Assembly: GCA_905210875.1 (NCBI GenBank)
Contig: CAJLYN010000003.1
Span: 1 to 34,837 of the forward strand
DNA length: 34,837 nt
Direction of reading: 5' to 3'
From: an uncultured Bacteroides sp.
GTDB taxonomy: Bacteria; Bacteroidota; Bacteroidia; Bacteroidales; UBA11471
Shown: one piece after another, positions 24,584-33,574 of the stretch
How the letters are laid out: the number at the start of each line of letters is the position of its first letter
How positions within the stretch are numbered: position 1 is the first letter of the stretch
Made by a program: the position numbers and the translations under genes
Notes under the pieces: generated by a model
The model's database searches: none
Seen by the model: only the letters and a program-made list of their open reading frames with translations
What the model was told of the DNA's origin: nothing

Positions 24584-25459
24584 ATGAGTCTAAAAATTGT
24601 GGTACTTGCCAAGCAGGTACCAGATACCCGCAATGTAGGGAAAGATGCCATGAAAGCCGACGGAACGGTAAATCGTGCCGCTCTCCCCGCCATCTTCAAT
24701 CCCGAAGACCTGAATGCGCTGGAACAGGCCCTTCAGCTCAAAGAGAAATACCCCGGAACCGTTGTGAAACTCCTCACCATGGGACCTCCCCGTGCTGCCG
24801 ACATCATTCGCGAAGGTCTCTATCGCGGAGCCGATGGCGGCGTGCTGCTCACCGACCGTGCCTTTGCCGGTGCCGATACGTTGGCCACGTCGTATGCTCT
24901 GGCTTGTGCCGTGCGTAAGATGGGCGATTTCGACCTGGTTATCGGTGGACGTCAGGCCATCGACGGCGATACCGCGCAAGTGGGCCCGCAGGTGGCTGAG
25001 AAACTGGGCATACCCCAGATTACCTATGCCGAGGAGATACTGAGTGCCGAAGGTGGTAAAGTCGTAGTGAAACGTCGTCTCGAACGGGGCGTGGAGACTG
25101 TCGAGTCGCCCTATCCTGCCGTAATTACGGTAAATGGTTCGGCCGACGAATGTCGTCCGCGTAATGCCAAGGCTTTGCAGAAGTATAAGTATGCCAAGAC
25201 CCCCAGCGAACGGCAGAACGACGACTCTTCCTATTTCTGCTCGTTGTGCGAAGAGCGTCCCTACCTCAACCTCACCGAGTGGGGCGTGGCCGATGTCGAT
25301 GCCGACCTCTCGCAAGTGGGACTGGCCGGTTCGCCTACCAAGGTGAAACAAATCGAGAACATCGTCTTCCAGGCCAAGGAGAGCAAGACCCTCACGGCCT
25401 CTGATGCCGATATCGAGGAGTTGATTAAGGAACTCATTGTGAATCATACCATCGGATAG
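24584..25459 (+). CDS. etfB: Electron transfer flavoprotein beta subunit
   Basis: This 291-residue EtfB/FixA subunit partners EtfA, encoded next. It opens with KIVVLAKQVPDTRNVGKDAMK and NPEDLNALEQALQLKE. The nucleotide-binding half has LLTMGPPRAADIIREGL, DRAFAGADTLATSYAL and GGRQAIDGDTAQVGPQ. The ADTLATS and GRQAIDGDTAQVGP segments resemble EtfB of clostridial electron-bifurcating complexes more closely than mitochondrial EtfB, which has KQAIDDD and no ADTLATS. This hints at a second FAD in the beta subunit, but it is a motif reading rather than proof. C-terminal AGSPTKVKQIENIVF is also family-typical. It is first in a three-gene operon and acts in the cytoplasm. Confidence 0.93.
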   Translation: MSLKIVVLAKQVPDTRNVGKDAMKADGTVNRAALPAIFNPEDLNALEQALQLKEKYPGTVVKLLTMGPPRAADIIREGLYRGADGGVLLTDRAFAGADTLATSYALACAVRKMGDFDLVIGGRQAIDGDTAQVGPQVAEKLGIPQITYAEEILSAEGGKVVVKRRLERGVETVESPYPAVITVNGSADECRPRNAKALQKYKYAKTPSERQNDDSSYFCSLCEERPYLNLTEWGVADVDADLSQVGLAGSPTKVKQIENIVFQAKESKTLTASDADIEELIKELIVNHTIG

Positions 25460-25520
25460 TAACCTGTCGCGGCCGGCTCTGCTGTTACCGTGGAGCGGCC
25501 TCGCAAAACACACAAACGAC

Positions 25521-26540
25521 ATGAACAACTTATTTGTATATTGCGAAATAGAAGACGGAGTTATTGCCGACGTCAGCCTCGAACTGCTCACCAAGGGGCG
25601 TTCCCTGGCCAATCAACTCCACTGCAAACTCGAAGCGCTCGTCATCGGACATCAGCTCGACGAGGTAGCTGCCCAAGTATTCCCCTATGGCGTCGATACC
25701 CTCTATCTGGCCGACGACGCCCGTCTCTACCCCTATACCTCGCAGCCCCATGCTTCGGTGCTCATCAATCTTTTCCGTGAGCAGAAACCCCAGGTGTGCC
25801 TCATGGGAGCCACCTGCATAGGTCGCGACCTCGGTCCCCGCGTATCGTCGGCCTTGCACAGCGGTCTCACGGCCGACTGTACCTCGCTCGAAATCGGAAC
25901 ATTTGAAGACAAGAAAGCGGCGAAGACCTACGAAAACCTGCTCTATCAGATACGTCCCGCTTTCGGCGGAAATATCGTGGCAACGATTGTCAATCCCGAG
26001 TGCCGTCCTCAAATGGCCACCGTGCGCGAGGGTGTGATGAAGAAAGAGATTCTTGACCCTGCCCATAAAGGCGAAATCGTGAAACTCGATGTCTCGAAAT
26101 ATGTCTCAGATACCGACTTCGTCGTTTCGGTTATCGACCGTCAGATGGAGAAATCGAAAATCAACATCAAGTCGGCACCCATCATCGTAGCCGGTGGTTA
26201 TGGTGTAGGCTCGAAAGAGAACTTCAAGCTGCTCTTTGACTTGGCCGACGCTATCGGCGCTCAGGTAGGTGCCTCTCGTGCTGCTGTCGATGCCGGCTTT
26301 ACCGACCACGACCGGCAGATTGGACAGACCGGTGTTACCGTCCACCCCAAGCTCTATATTGCCTGCGGTATATCGGGGCAGATACAGCACATCGCCGGTA
26401 TGCAGGACAGTTCGATTATCATATCGGTCAACAGCGACCCCAACGCACCCATCAATACCATTGCCGACTATGTCATTACCGGAACCGTCGAGGAGGTATT
26501 GCCCAAAATGATAAAGTATTACAAGAAAAACAGCAAATAA
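25521..26540 (+). CDS. etfA: Electron transfer flavoprotein alpha subunit
   Basis: This 339-residue EtfA has an N-terminal variable domain (FVYCEIEDGVIADVSLELL, then VCLMGATCIGRDLGPRVSSAL) and a C-terminal FAD domain. The FAD signature is complete: GYGVGSKENF, GASRAAVDAGF, RQIGQTGVTVHPKLYIACGI, SGQIQHIAGM and SVNSDPNAPI. It binds FAD and passes electrons between EtfB and the acyl-CoA dehydrogenase encoded 9 bases downstream. The gap from etfB is 61 bases with no terminator, so co-transcription is likely. No ferredoxin domain is fused to it. Confidence 0.94.
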   Translation: MNNLFVYCEIEDGVIADVSLELLTKGRSLANQLHCKLEALVIGHQLDEVAAQVFPYGVDTLYLADDARLYPYTSQPHASVLINLFREQKPQVCLMGATCIGRDLGPRVSSALHSGLTADCTSLEIGTFEDKKAAKTYENLLYQIRPAFGGNIVATIVNPECRPQMATVREGVMKKEILDPAHKGEIVKLDVSKYVSDTDFVVSVIDRQMEKSKINIKSAPIIVAGGYGVGSKENFKLLFDLADAIGAQVGASRAAVDAGFTDHDRQIGQTGVTVHPKLYIACGISGQIQHIAGMQDSSIIISVNSDPNAPINTIADYVITGTVEEVLPKMIKYYKKNSK

Positions 26541-26549
26541 CCGAGGATT

Positions 26550-28256
26550 ATGGCCAATTTTTATACCGATAACAGTGATTTGAAACATCACTTGACCCAC
26601 CCGCTCATGCAGCGGATTGTGGCTCTGAAAGAACGCGAATATGCCGATGCCCGGAAATACGACTACGCTCCCGTCGATTATGAAGACGCCATGGACAGTT
26701 ACGAGAAGGTGCTCGAAATTGCCGGCGAAATCTGTGGCGATATCGTTGCCCCCAATGCCGAGAGCGTCGACCACGAAGGACCCCATGTGGTCGATGGTCA
26801 TGTCGTGTACGCCGCCGGTACGGCCCGTAACCTCGACGCCTTGGTAAAAGCCGGTCTCATGGGAATCTCCCTGCCCCGCCGCTACGGAGGTCTCAATTTC
26901 TCGCTCGTTCCCTATATCATGGCTGCCGACATGGTAAGCCGCGCCGATGCCGGATTTGTCAACATCTGGGGCTTGCAGGATTGTGCTGAGACCATATATG
27001 AGTTTGCCAGTGAAGACCAGAAACAGCGCTACTTGCCTCGCGTATGCGCCGGCGAGACCATGGCGATGGACCTCACCGAGCCCGATGCCGGTTCCGACCT
27101 GCAATCGGTCATGCTCAAAGCTACATACAGCGAAGCCGACGGTTGCTGGTACCTCAACGGTGTGAAACGTTTCATCACCAATGGCGACGGACACATCTCT
27201 CTGGTACTTGCCCGTTCCGAAGAAGGCACGAAAGACGGCCGTGGCCTGTCGATGTTTATCTACGACAAAAACGATGGCGGAGTTACCGTGCGCCGCATCG
27301 AAAACAAGATGGGTATCAAAGGCTCTCCTACCTGTGAGTTGGTATTCCGTAATGCCAAGGCCGAGCTCTGTGGCGACCGCAAGATGGGTCTTATCAAGTA
27401 TGTAATGGCATTGATGAACGGTGCCCGTCTCGGCATTGCCGCTCAGTCGGTAGGTGTTTCCGAGGCAGCCTATCGCGAAGCTCTCGCTTATGCCCGCGAA
27501 CGTCGCCAGTTTGGTAAAGCCATCATCGAGTTCCCCGCCGTGTCGGAGATGCTTTCGCTCATGAAGGCCAAACTCGATGCATCGCGTTCGTTGCTTTACG
27601 AGACCACCCGTTTTGTCGATATGTACAAGACGCTCGAAGACATCTCCAAAGAGCGTAAACTCGAAAAGGAGGAGCGCGACGAGATGAAGCGTTACCAGAA
27701 GCAGGCCGATGCCTTCACCCCCATGGCCAAAGGTATGGGCAGCGAATTCTGTAACCAGAATGCCTACGACTGTGTGCAGATACATGGCGGCTCGGGCTTT
27801 ATGAAAGACTATGCCTGCGAGCGCATCTACCGTGATGCCCGCATCACCTCGATATATGAGGGAACCACTCAGTTGCAGGTGGTGGCAGCCATACGCCACG
27901 TTACCACCGGTACCTATCTCCACATGATGCACTACTATGAGGAGCAGGAGGTATCGGGCGACTTGCAACCGTTGCGTGCCCGCCTTAAAGAGCTCACCGC
28001 TCTTTACGAAGAGGCTGTCGAGAAAGTTACCGCTACGAAAGACAACGACTATATCGACTTCCATGCCCGTCGCATGGTCGAGATGGCCGGACACATCATC
28101 ATGGCCCATCTGCTCATACTCGATACCGAACGTAACGAGTCGTTCCGCACATCGACCGAGGTCTACACCCGTTATGCCGAAGCCGAAGTGCGCAAGAATG
28201 CCGCCTTTATCCAGTCGTTCGATATCAACGATATGACCTACTACCGTCGCGACTAA
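26550..28256 (+). CDS. Acyl-CoA dehydrogenase with C-terminal extension
   Basis: This 568-residue FAD acyl-CoA dehydrogenase is longer than the usual 380, with extra sequence at the C-terminus as in the AcdC-type subfamily. Visible landmarks are AMDLTEPDAGSDLQSVML (FAD/substrate motif, near 170), FITNGDGHISLVLAR, MGIKGSPTCELVF, and ARERRQFGKAIIEFPAV (near 315). The catalytic-base region is IYRDARITSIYEGTTQLQ (near 430), with Glu in YEGT. After an acidic and helical stretch the extension ends in HARRMVEMAGHIIMAHLLI. It oxidises acyl-CoA to enoyl-CoA or runs in reverse with EtfBA as redox partner. Substrate chain length is not readable. It is last gene of the operon, followed by a bidirectional terminator. 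Confidence 0.92.
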   Translation: MANFYTDNSDLKHHLTHPLMQRIVALKEREYADARKYDYAPVDYEDAMDSYEKVLEIAGEICGDIVAPNAESVDHEGPHVVDGHVVYAAGTARNLDALVKAGLMGISLPRRYGGLNFSLVPYIMAADMVSRADAGFVNIWGLQDCAETIYEFASEDQKQRYLPRVCAGETMAMDLTEPDAGSDLQSVMLKATYSEADGCWYLNGVKRFITNGDGHISLVLARSEEGTKDGRGLSMFIYDKNDGGVTVRRIENKMGIKGSPTCELVFRNAKAELCGDRKMGLIKYVMALMNGARLGIAAQSVGVSEAAYREALAYARERRQFGKAIIEFPAVSEMLSLMKAKLDASRSLLYETTRFVDMYKTLEDISKERKLEKEERDEMKRYQKQADAFTPMAKGMGSEFCNQNAYDCVQIHGGSGFMKDYACERIYRDARITSIYEGTTQLQVVAAIRHVTTGTYLHMMHYYEEQEVSGDLQPLRARLKELTALYEEAVEKVTATKDNDYIDFHARRMVEMAGHIIMAHLLILDTERNESFRTSTEVYTRYAEAEVRKNAAFIQSFDINDMTYYRRD

Positions 28257-28283
28257 AAATCGAGTAGTGTGATACCTTAAAAG

Positions 28284-28316
28284 ACAAACGCCCGACAATG
28301 AAAGTCGGGCGTTTGT
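28284..28316. terminator. Bidirectional terminator after acyl-CoA dehydrogenase
   Basis: ACAAACGCCCGAC (28284-28296) pairs perfectly with GTCGGGCGTTTGT (28304-28316) around a 7-base loop. It sits between convergent genes. Confidence 0.82.
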
Positions 28317-28329
28317 TATTATATTATGA

Positions 28330-28905
28330 TTAAAATTCTACTCCTATGCGTAAGGAAGGACCGTGGTGGTGGAGTTTTCTCGTGTAAGAATCGTAGAAGT
28401 AAAAACTTCCGTTTCGATAGTGGTAATATTTTTCTTCATGAACACACTGTTGATAATTATACCCGATGCTCATATTCATAGCCAAGTTTGGGGAGATTTT
28501 CAGTCGGGCACCAAATGCAGTCAGATTAACGTAATATCCGGGATTTAACTTATCAGAACTCTTTTTGCCCAGTGCATAACCTGCTTTTAACCCGAAGAAT
28601 GGGGTAAATTTCCGATCTGAAATGTTGACTCGAAAATCGACAAAGAGGGGCAAAAACCATCTTTTGCCCATTTCGTGATATTCGCAGCCCAACCCTGCAC
28701 CTACGAAAAGGTGGGTATTGATTTGGTATCCGTGGGTGGTGCTTATTGCACCTGTTCCTCTGGGGTTATAGAATCCCAGGTTGAAAGATGTCCCCAATTC
28801 GACGAAACCTCGGTATTTGTTATTTTTTTCTGTATTGTCCTCTGCTTGAACAGCTATTGGTGCTGCCAATAAAAGTATCAGTAAAGCAAGAATATACTTT
28901 TTCAT
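28330..28905 (-). CDS. Outer-membrane beta-barrel protein
   Basis: This 191-residue protein has a clear signal peptide (MKKYILALLILLLAAPIAVQA, cleavage before ED). The barrel pattern includes GFVELGTSFNLGF, HLFVGAGLGCEYHE, FTPFFGLKAGYALG, ARLKISPNLAMNMSIGYNY and the terminal SLRIGVEF ending in Phe, the usual BAM recognition residue. Its C-terminal 60 residues have a decayed relative at 30391-30561 on the other strand. Codon use is more AT-rich than in the flanking etf/acd and valS genes. It lies 52 bases downstream of the CotH gene without an intervening promoter signal, so the two are probably co-transcribed. Function is unknown. Confidence 0.78.
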   Translation of the reverse strand: MKKYILALLILLLAAPIAVQAEDNTEKNNKYRGFVELGTSFNLGFYNPRGTGAISTTHGYQINTHLFVGAGLGCEYHEMGKRWFLPLFVDFRVNISDRKFTPFFGLKAGYALGKKSSDKLNPGYYVNLTAFGARLKISPNLAMNMSIGYNYQQCVHEEKYYHYRNGSFYFYDSYTRKLHHHGPSLRIGVEF

Positions 28906-28957
28906 ATGTATTGGCCTTTGGTTTTATGTTTTTATAGAATCAATTGTTCAGGAAGCC

Positions 28958-30199
28958 TTAGTTAGACCATTCGCTATTCAAGAAATTTATGCGATTTTGC
29001 AAAACTTCTGTGAGCCATCTTTTTTTGTCTTCTGAGTTACCTTTGTTATATTGCGGCCAGCGTTTTGCATCGCATTTGTCTGCTTCGGCACAACGTTGAG
29101 CCATCTCTGCGATAAAAGCGTATATAGGTTCGTACTTGGAGGGATAGAACTCGTTCCATACTTTGCGTATATATTCTTGAAAACGGGGGTATTTGGCGAT
29201 TTCTTTAATCCAACAACGAGGCCTTTTACCTTTTTCGTAGAAGAAGTTGCGATCACCGCCTTCGAATGAATTGCCAAAGTCCCATAGAGGGCCGAATATC
29301 CATTTTGAGTCATTCCCCCTGTTTTTATAGAAATAAGAACTCCCCGCAAAAGCGTCGCCGTTGCAAAAAATTTCTTGTATGATATAATATCGGGTGAGGG
29401 CATCGATGTCGATATATTTTTCCCATAAGGCGGAGTTTTTATCGTCTTCGTACACGGCATCGTCTATGGCTTTCATTTGCTGGCGCAGATAAGCCTCTTG
29501 TTCTTCCGAGAGAGTTTCGGGACTTTTGTGGGTGATGTGCATGGTATACCCGCTACCATTGACAAATTTTATTTGATCGGGGTCGTCGTAGTTATCTATT
29601 TCGAGCAGCCAACCACCGGTAATTTCGTCTGCGTTTGTACAGTTGTCGTCTTGCTCTGTGATGTCTACTCGTTTGTCATCGACACGTATATTTTCTACGA
29701 GAAAATAGAGCCCTTTATATTCATTGTTTATGACCACTTCTATGGGTTCTGCTTCTGGTGTCCATGCTAAACCTATTTCTTTGCCGAGTTTGAAGGCCGC
29801 CGTTTCGGTCAAGTACTGGCTGTATGCACCCACATGGGCTAGAAGTACAAAATGTTTGCTTTTATTCATTCCCAAAAGAGCGGCTTTGCTCCCCAATTTC
29901 AAACGATATGGTTTTTTATCTTTTTTCCAAGAGAAGTTTCCGCGTCCGCGAATCTCCATTGGGAGTTGTTCGGCTTCGCTACCTATTGGTTCGTATTCGT
30001 CGAGATCGAATGTTTCGAGGTAATAGGTGGCGTTGATATATTCTTCTTTCGAGACAATGGGTTTGTTTTCTTCCGTGTTGATAAACAATACAGGAAGGGT
30101 GCGTGAATAGGTACAATTTGCGATGTCAATTTTTACATCTTCTTCTGAGCAACCAATGACGGTTATTGAAAGGAGTACGAGATATGCAAGTCTTTTCAT
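28958..30199 (-). CDS. CotH kinase-family lipoprotein
   Basis: This 413-residue protein begins MKRLAYLVLLSITVIGC, a lipoprotein signal with Cys17. The CotH-family body shows LPMEIRGRGNFSWKKDKKPYRLKL (strand with the RGRG...K pattern), LLGMNKSKHFVLLAHVGAY, a YKGLYFLVENIRV segment and WLLEIDNYDDPD. The likely phosphotransfer region is YYIIQEIFCNGDAFAGSSYFYKN followed by GPLWDFGNSF. CotH proteins include spore-coat protein kinases, and many Bacteroidota members are secreted with unknown targets. Two more in-frame ATG codons lie upstream (30205, 30235); the one starting the signal peptide is chosen. Codons are AT-richer than in neighbouring metabolic genes, hinting at separate origin. Confidence 0.85.
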   Translation of the reverse strand: MKRLAYLVLLSITVIGCSEEDVKIDIANCTYSRTLPVLFINTEENKPIVSKEEYINATYYLETFDLDEYEPIGSEAEQLPMEIRGRGNFSWKKDKKPYRLKLGSKAALLGMNKSKHFVLLAHVGAYSQYLTETAAFKLGKEIGLAWTPEAEPIEVVINNEYKGLYFLVENIRVDDKRVDITEQDDNCTNADEITGGWLLEIDNYDDPDQIKFVNGSGYTMHITHKSPETLSEEQEAYLRQQMKAIDDAVYEDDKNSALWEKYIDIDALTRYYIIQEIFCNGDAFAGSSYFYKNRGNDSKWIFGPLWDFGNSFEGGDRNFFYEKGKRPRCWIKEIAKYPRFQEYIRKVWNEFYPSKYEPIYAFIAEMAQRCAEADKCDAKRWPQYNKGNSEDKKRWLTEVLQNRINFLNSEWSN

Positions 30200-30286
30200 A
30201 AGCATAGAATGTGTGATGTTATATTTGGTAAACATATGAGAATAGGAACTGTATTTGTAAGCGTAGCTATTTTTTATGATTTATGG

Positions 30287-30294
30287 CAAAGATA
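30287..30294 (-). promoter_or_regulatory. Candidate -7 element for CotH gene
   Basis: The reverse strand reads TATCTTTG, a full TAnnTTTG match. Leader would be about 80 bases. No -33 TTG at the expected distance. Confidence 0.4.
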
Positions 30295-30343
30295 AACGAA
30301 AATAAAAAGTAGGTGCTTAGAAGTGAACCTTTGGAACAAAGAA

Positions 30344-30377
30344 ACAGACCACCCGAAATAAGAATCGAAAGGTCTGT
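30344..30377. repeat. Inverted repeat in the CotH-valS gap
   Basis: ACAGACC (30344-30350) and GGTCTGT (30371-30377) are a perfect 7-base inverted repeat with a 20-base loop. It lies just before the barrel remnant. It could be an old terminator or a breakpoint trace; the only other features seen in the 30236-30580 gap are the -7 element and the remnant. Confidence 0.35.
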
Positions 30378-30390
30378 CGCAAAAAGTTAA

Positions 30391-30561
30391 GATATCCCGA
30401 CATTTGGTGTACGTTTTATACTATCCCCGACATTTGCTATGAATTTGGCTTTGGGTTATAATATGCAACAACAGTGTGAATACTTTTATGATTCGCGAAT
30501 TTCTTATGAAGCAAGATTTTACCGACATGCTCTTTCTTTACGATTAGGGTTTGAGTTTTAA
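30391..30561 (+). pseudogene. 5'-truncated remnant of an outer-membrane beta-barrel gene
   Basis: Frame 30391-30561 is open for 56 codons after an in-frame stop at 30388. It reads PTFGVRFILSPTFAMN followed by LALGYNMQQQCEY and ends SLRLGFEF plus stop. This parallels TAFGARLKISPNLAMN, MSIGYNYQQCVHE and SLRIGVEF of the intact barrel at 28330-28905, on the opposite strand. Only the last third of the barrel remains; no signal peptide or upstream strands are found, and no promoter is evident. The nearest ATG (30439) would give 40 residues without a signal. A near-duplicate motif, ATCCC(C)GACATTTG, occurs twice (about 30395 and 30424). It is most simply a dead copy or half of an old duplication flanking the CotH gene. 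The following terminator (30581-30622) may once have served it. Confidence 0.72.
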
Positions 30562-30580
30562 GTTTTATATTGAAGTATAA

Positions 30581-30622
30581 TAAAGCAAAAAGCCCGCCAG
30601 TTTTGGCGGGCTTTTTGCTTTA
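30581..30622. terminator. Bidirectional terminator at the 3' end of valS
   Basis: TAAAGCAAAAAGCCCGCCA (30581-30599) pairs perfectly with its complement at 30604-30622 around a GTTT loop. It serves valS on the reverse strand and any forward transcript from the barrel remnant. Confidence 0.88.
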
Positions 30623-30636
30623 TGGTGGGTCGGAAA

Positions 30637-33261
30637 TTATTTTTTGAGGGCGGCGATGCTCTCTTCGAGCGACTTGATTTTGCTCTCGGCATCGGCCTGT
30701 TTCTTACGCTCCATCTCCACTACTTTGGCGGGGGCGTTGTTGACGAAGCGTTCGTTGCCCAGCTTGGCCAGTACCGAACGCAAGAAACCTTGCTGGTAAT
30801 TCAACTCCTCTTCGAGCTTCTTTATCTCGGCTTCCACGTCGATGTTGTTGCCCAGCGGTACGGCATACTCGGTGGTTCCTACCATGAACGAAACGGCGGT
30901 GGCATCTTTTGCCGTCACTGTCTCTATGGCCGAGAGGTTGCCCAGTTTGGTGATGATGGCATCGCAGCGGTTATCGTGCGAGCCGACAGCTTGCAGGGTC
31001 AGCGGTTCCTTGTTGGGAATGTTTTTCTGCAACCGTACCGTGCGCACACCGGCGATGATTTCTTTGGCTCTCTCGATGGCGGCAAGCAGGTCGCTGTCGA
31101 TGGTACCCGCAGCGGGGATTTGTTCTATCATGATGCTTTCGCCCTCTTTGCGGTCATAGAGGTGTTGCCACAACTCTTCGGTGATGAAGGGCATGAAGGG
31201 GTGGAGCAGTTTGAGCAGCGCGTCGAAGAATCCGAGGGTAGCGTCGTAACTCTTGCGGTCGATGGGTTGTTGGTAGCCCGGTTTTATCATTTCGAGATAC
31301 CACGAGGAGAACTCGTCCCAGAAAAGTTTGTACACAGCCATCAGGGCTTCGGAGATACGGTATTTGGTGAAGAGATCGGCCATTTCGGCGTTGACCCGGT
31401 TGAGCATGGAGGCAAACCATTCGGTGGCGATGCGGGCCGACTCGGGCTGCGGCAGGTTGTCGTCGACCGTCCAGCCTTTGACCAGACGGAAAGCGTTCCA
31501 TATCTTGTTGTTGAAGTTGCGGCCTTGCTCACACAGGGCATCGTCGAAGAGTATGTCGTTTCCGGCCGGTGCCGAGAGCATCATGCCCATGCGCACACCG
31601 TCGGCTCCGTATCGGTCGATGAGTTCGATGGGGTCGGGCGAGTTGCCGAGCGACTTCGACATCTTGCGGCCTATCTTGTCGCGCACGATACCCGTGAAGT
31701 AGACGTTCTTGAAGGGCATTTGGCCTTCGTATTCGTAACCGGCCATAATCATGCGGGCCACCCAGAAGAAGATGATGTCGGGACCGGTAACGAGGTCGGT
31801 CGTGGGGTAGTAGTAGCGTATCTCTTCGTTGCCGGGGTTGTTGATGCCGTCGAAGAGGGAGATGGGCCACAACCACGATGAGAACCACGTGTCGAGGCAG
31901 TCTTCGTCCTGACGCAGGTCGTCGAGTGTGAGGGCAGCGTTGCCACTCTTCTCGCGGGCCAGTTTCAGAGCCTCTTCGGCAGTTTCGGCTACGACATAAC
32001 CGCCTTCGGGCAGGAAGTAGGCCGGTATGCGGTGTCCCCACCACAGTTGGCGCGAGATACACCAGTCTTTGATGTTCTCCATCCAGTGACGGTAGGTATT
32101 TTTGTATTTGGCGGGGTAGAACTTGATGTCGTCGTCCATAACCGGTTTGAGGGCGATTTGGGCGAGGTGTTCCATTTTGAGGAACCATTGCATCGAAAGT
32201 TTGGGCTCGATAACGACGTTGGTACGTTCGGAGTATCCCACCTTGTTGTTATAGTCTTCGACCTTTTCGAGCAGACCGGCCTTTTCGAGGTCTATGGCAA
32301 TTTGCCGGCGCACGTCGAAGCGGTCTTGGCCCACATACATGCCGCCGGCTTCGCTGATGGTGCCGTTGTCGTTGAAAATATCGATGACCGGCAGGTTGTA
32401 TTTCTCGCCCAGCATATAGTCGTTGACATCGTGGGCGGGGGTTACTTTCAGACAGCCGGTACCGAATTCGATGTCGACATAGTCGTCCATGATGATGGGC
32501 ACGGAGCGGCCTACCAGAGGTACGATGACCCGTTTGCCTTTGAGGTAGCCGTAGCGCGGGTCGTTGGGGTTGACGCACACGGCCGTATCGCCCAATATGG
32601 TTTCGGGACGGGTGGTGGCCACGATGATGTATTTGTCGGCCTCACCCTCTATCATGTAGCGCAGGTAGTAGAGCTTGCTGTGTTCTTCTTTATAGATAAC
32701 CTCTTCGTCGGAGAGGGCGGTGAGTGCTTTCGGGTCCCAGTTTACCATGCGCACGCCGCGGTAGATGAGTCCCTTGTTGAAAAGGTCGACAAATACCTTG
32801 ATGACGCTGCGGCTGCGGGTCTCGTCCATGGTGAAGGAGGTGCGGTCCCAGTCGCATGAGGCACCTAGGCGGCGCAGCTGTTTCAGAATGATGCCGCCGT
32901 GCGTCTCGGTCCAGTCCCAGGCGTGTTTGAGAAATTCCTCACGGGTGAGGTCGCTCTTCTTGATACCTTGCGAAGCCAACTTGTTCACCACCTTGGCCTC
33001 GGTGGCAATCGATGCGTGGTCGGTACCCGGTACCCAGCAGGCATTCTTGCCGGTCATGCGGGCGCGGCGCACGAGAATGTCCTGTATGGTGTTGTTGAGC
33101 ATGTGTCCCATGTGCAGCACACCCGTAACATTGGGTGGCGGGATAACAATCGTATAGGGTTCGCGACCATCGGGTTTCGACTTGAAATAGCCGTTTTTCA
33201 GCCAGTATTCATACCACTTGCCTTCGACATCGGCCGGGTTGTACTTCGTTGCAATATCCAT
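30637..33261 (-). CDS. valS: Valyl-tRNA synthetase
   Basis: This 874-residue class I aminoacyl-tRNA synthetase charges tRNA-Val. The order is normal: HIGH-type motif [15 protein letters not shown] near residue 40; the CP1 editing domain with [15 protein letters not shown] and the [16 protein letters not shown] segment; the WxWP region [19 protein letters not shown] motif [14 protein letters not shown] near residue 530; an anticodon-binding helical domain; and a C-terminal coiled-coil arm ([13 protein letters not shown] through [11 protein letters not shown]) that contacts tRNA. The ATG at 33261 starts MDIATKYNP, the usual beginning. The 14 extra residues to an upstream ATG at 33303 would overlap the promoter. 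No T-box leader is present, as expected for Bacteroidota. Confidence 0.97.
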   Translation of the reverse strand: MDIATKYNPADVEGKWYEYWLKNGYFKSKPDGREPYTIVIPPPNVTGVLHMGHMLNNTIQDILVRRARMTGKNACWVPGTDHASIATEAKVVNKLASQGIKKSDLTREEFLKHAWDWTETHGGIILKQLRRLGASCDWDRTSFTMDETRSRSVIKVFVDLFNKGLIYRGVRMVNWDPKALTALSDEEVIYKEEHSKLYYLRYMIEGEADKYIIVATTRPETILGDTAVCVNPNDPRYGYLKGKRVIVPLVGRSVPIIMDDYVDIEFGTGCLKVTPAHDVNDYMLGEKYNLPVIDIFNDNGTISEAGGMYVGQDRFDVRRQIAIDLEKAGLLEKVEDYNNKVGYSERTNVVIEPKLSMQWFLKMEHLAQIALKPVMDDDIKFYPAKYKNTYRHWMENIKDWCISRQLWWGHRIPAYFLPEGGYVVAETAEEALKLAREKSGNAALTLDDLRQDEDCLDTWFSSWLWPISLFDGINNPGNEEIRYYYPTTDLVTGPDIIFFWVARMIMAGYEYEGQMPFKNVYFTGIVRDKIGRKMSKSLGNSPDPIELIDRYGADGVRMGMMLSAPAGNDILFDDALCEQGRNFNNKIWNAFRLVKGWTVDDNLPQPESARIATEWFASMLNRVNAEMADLFTKYRISEALMAVYKLFWDEFSSWYLEMIKPGYQQPIDRKSYDATLGFFDALLKLLHPFMPFITEELWQHLYDRKEGESIMIEQIPAAGTIDSDLLAAIERAKEIIAGVRTVRLQKNIPNKEPLTLQAVGSHDNRCDAIITKLGNLSAIETVTAKDATAVSFMVGTTEYAVPLGNNIDVEAEIKKLEEELNYQQGFLRSVLAKLGNERFVNNAPAKVVEMERKKQADAESKIKSLEESIAALKK

Positions 33262-33289
33262 TGTCTTGCGTTTCTTAAAAATTTGTTTG

Positions 33290-33321
33290 CAAAGATAATG
33301 CAAGGAGCCGGCAATGCCAAA
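33290..33321 (-). promoter_or_regulatory. Promoter of valS
   Basis: Reverse strand: TTTG (33318-33321), a 20-base spacer and TATCTTTG (33290-33297), a complete consensus match. Leader of about 24 bases to the ATG at 33261. Confidence 0.75.
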
Positions 33322-33516
33322 CTATCGTTGGTGCCTTTGCCGGAGACTTCTGATTATCCGGTTGCAAAAGTAGTTAAAAAACAGCAAATCCGAAACCGAA
33401 ACGACCATACGATTTTGAAACTTTCCGGCTTTTTGTATGGCTGTCGGCTGTACATTTTTTCCTGGACAGAGCTTCTGTGTAGAAATGTTGCAAAGTCGTG
33501 TATTTTTTGACCGATG

Positions 33517-33548
33517 TTTGGCCACTCTGTTTTTATAGGGTACATTTG
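33517..33548 (+). promoter_or_regulatory. Promoter of GH95 gene
   Basis: TTTG (33517-33520), a 20-base spacer and TACATTTG (33541-33548), a complete consensus match. Leader about 22 bases. Confidence 0.75.
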
Positions 33549-33574
33549 TATACAAACATGAAAAACGATCAGAT

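Noticed and set aside
24590..25612. 340-codon reverse-strand open frame opposite etfB
   Set aside because: Shadow of etfB in codon register; no family features.
26106..28298. 730-codon reverse-strand open frame opposite etfA/acd
   Set aside because: Same codon-bias artefact; the forward genes carry complete family motifs.
30622..31881. 419-codon forward open frame opposite valS, with another at 32032-32859
   Set aside because: These are shadows of the valS coding strand, with no recognisable motifs or start signals.
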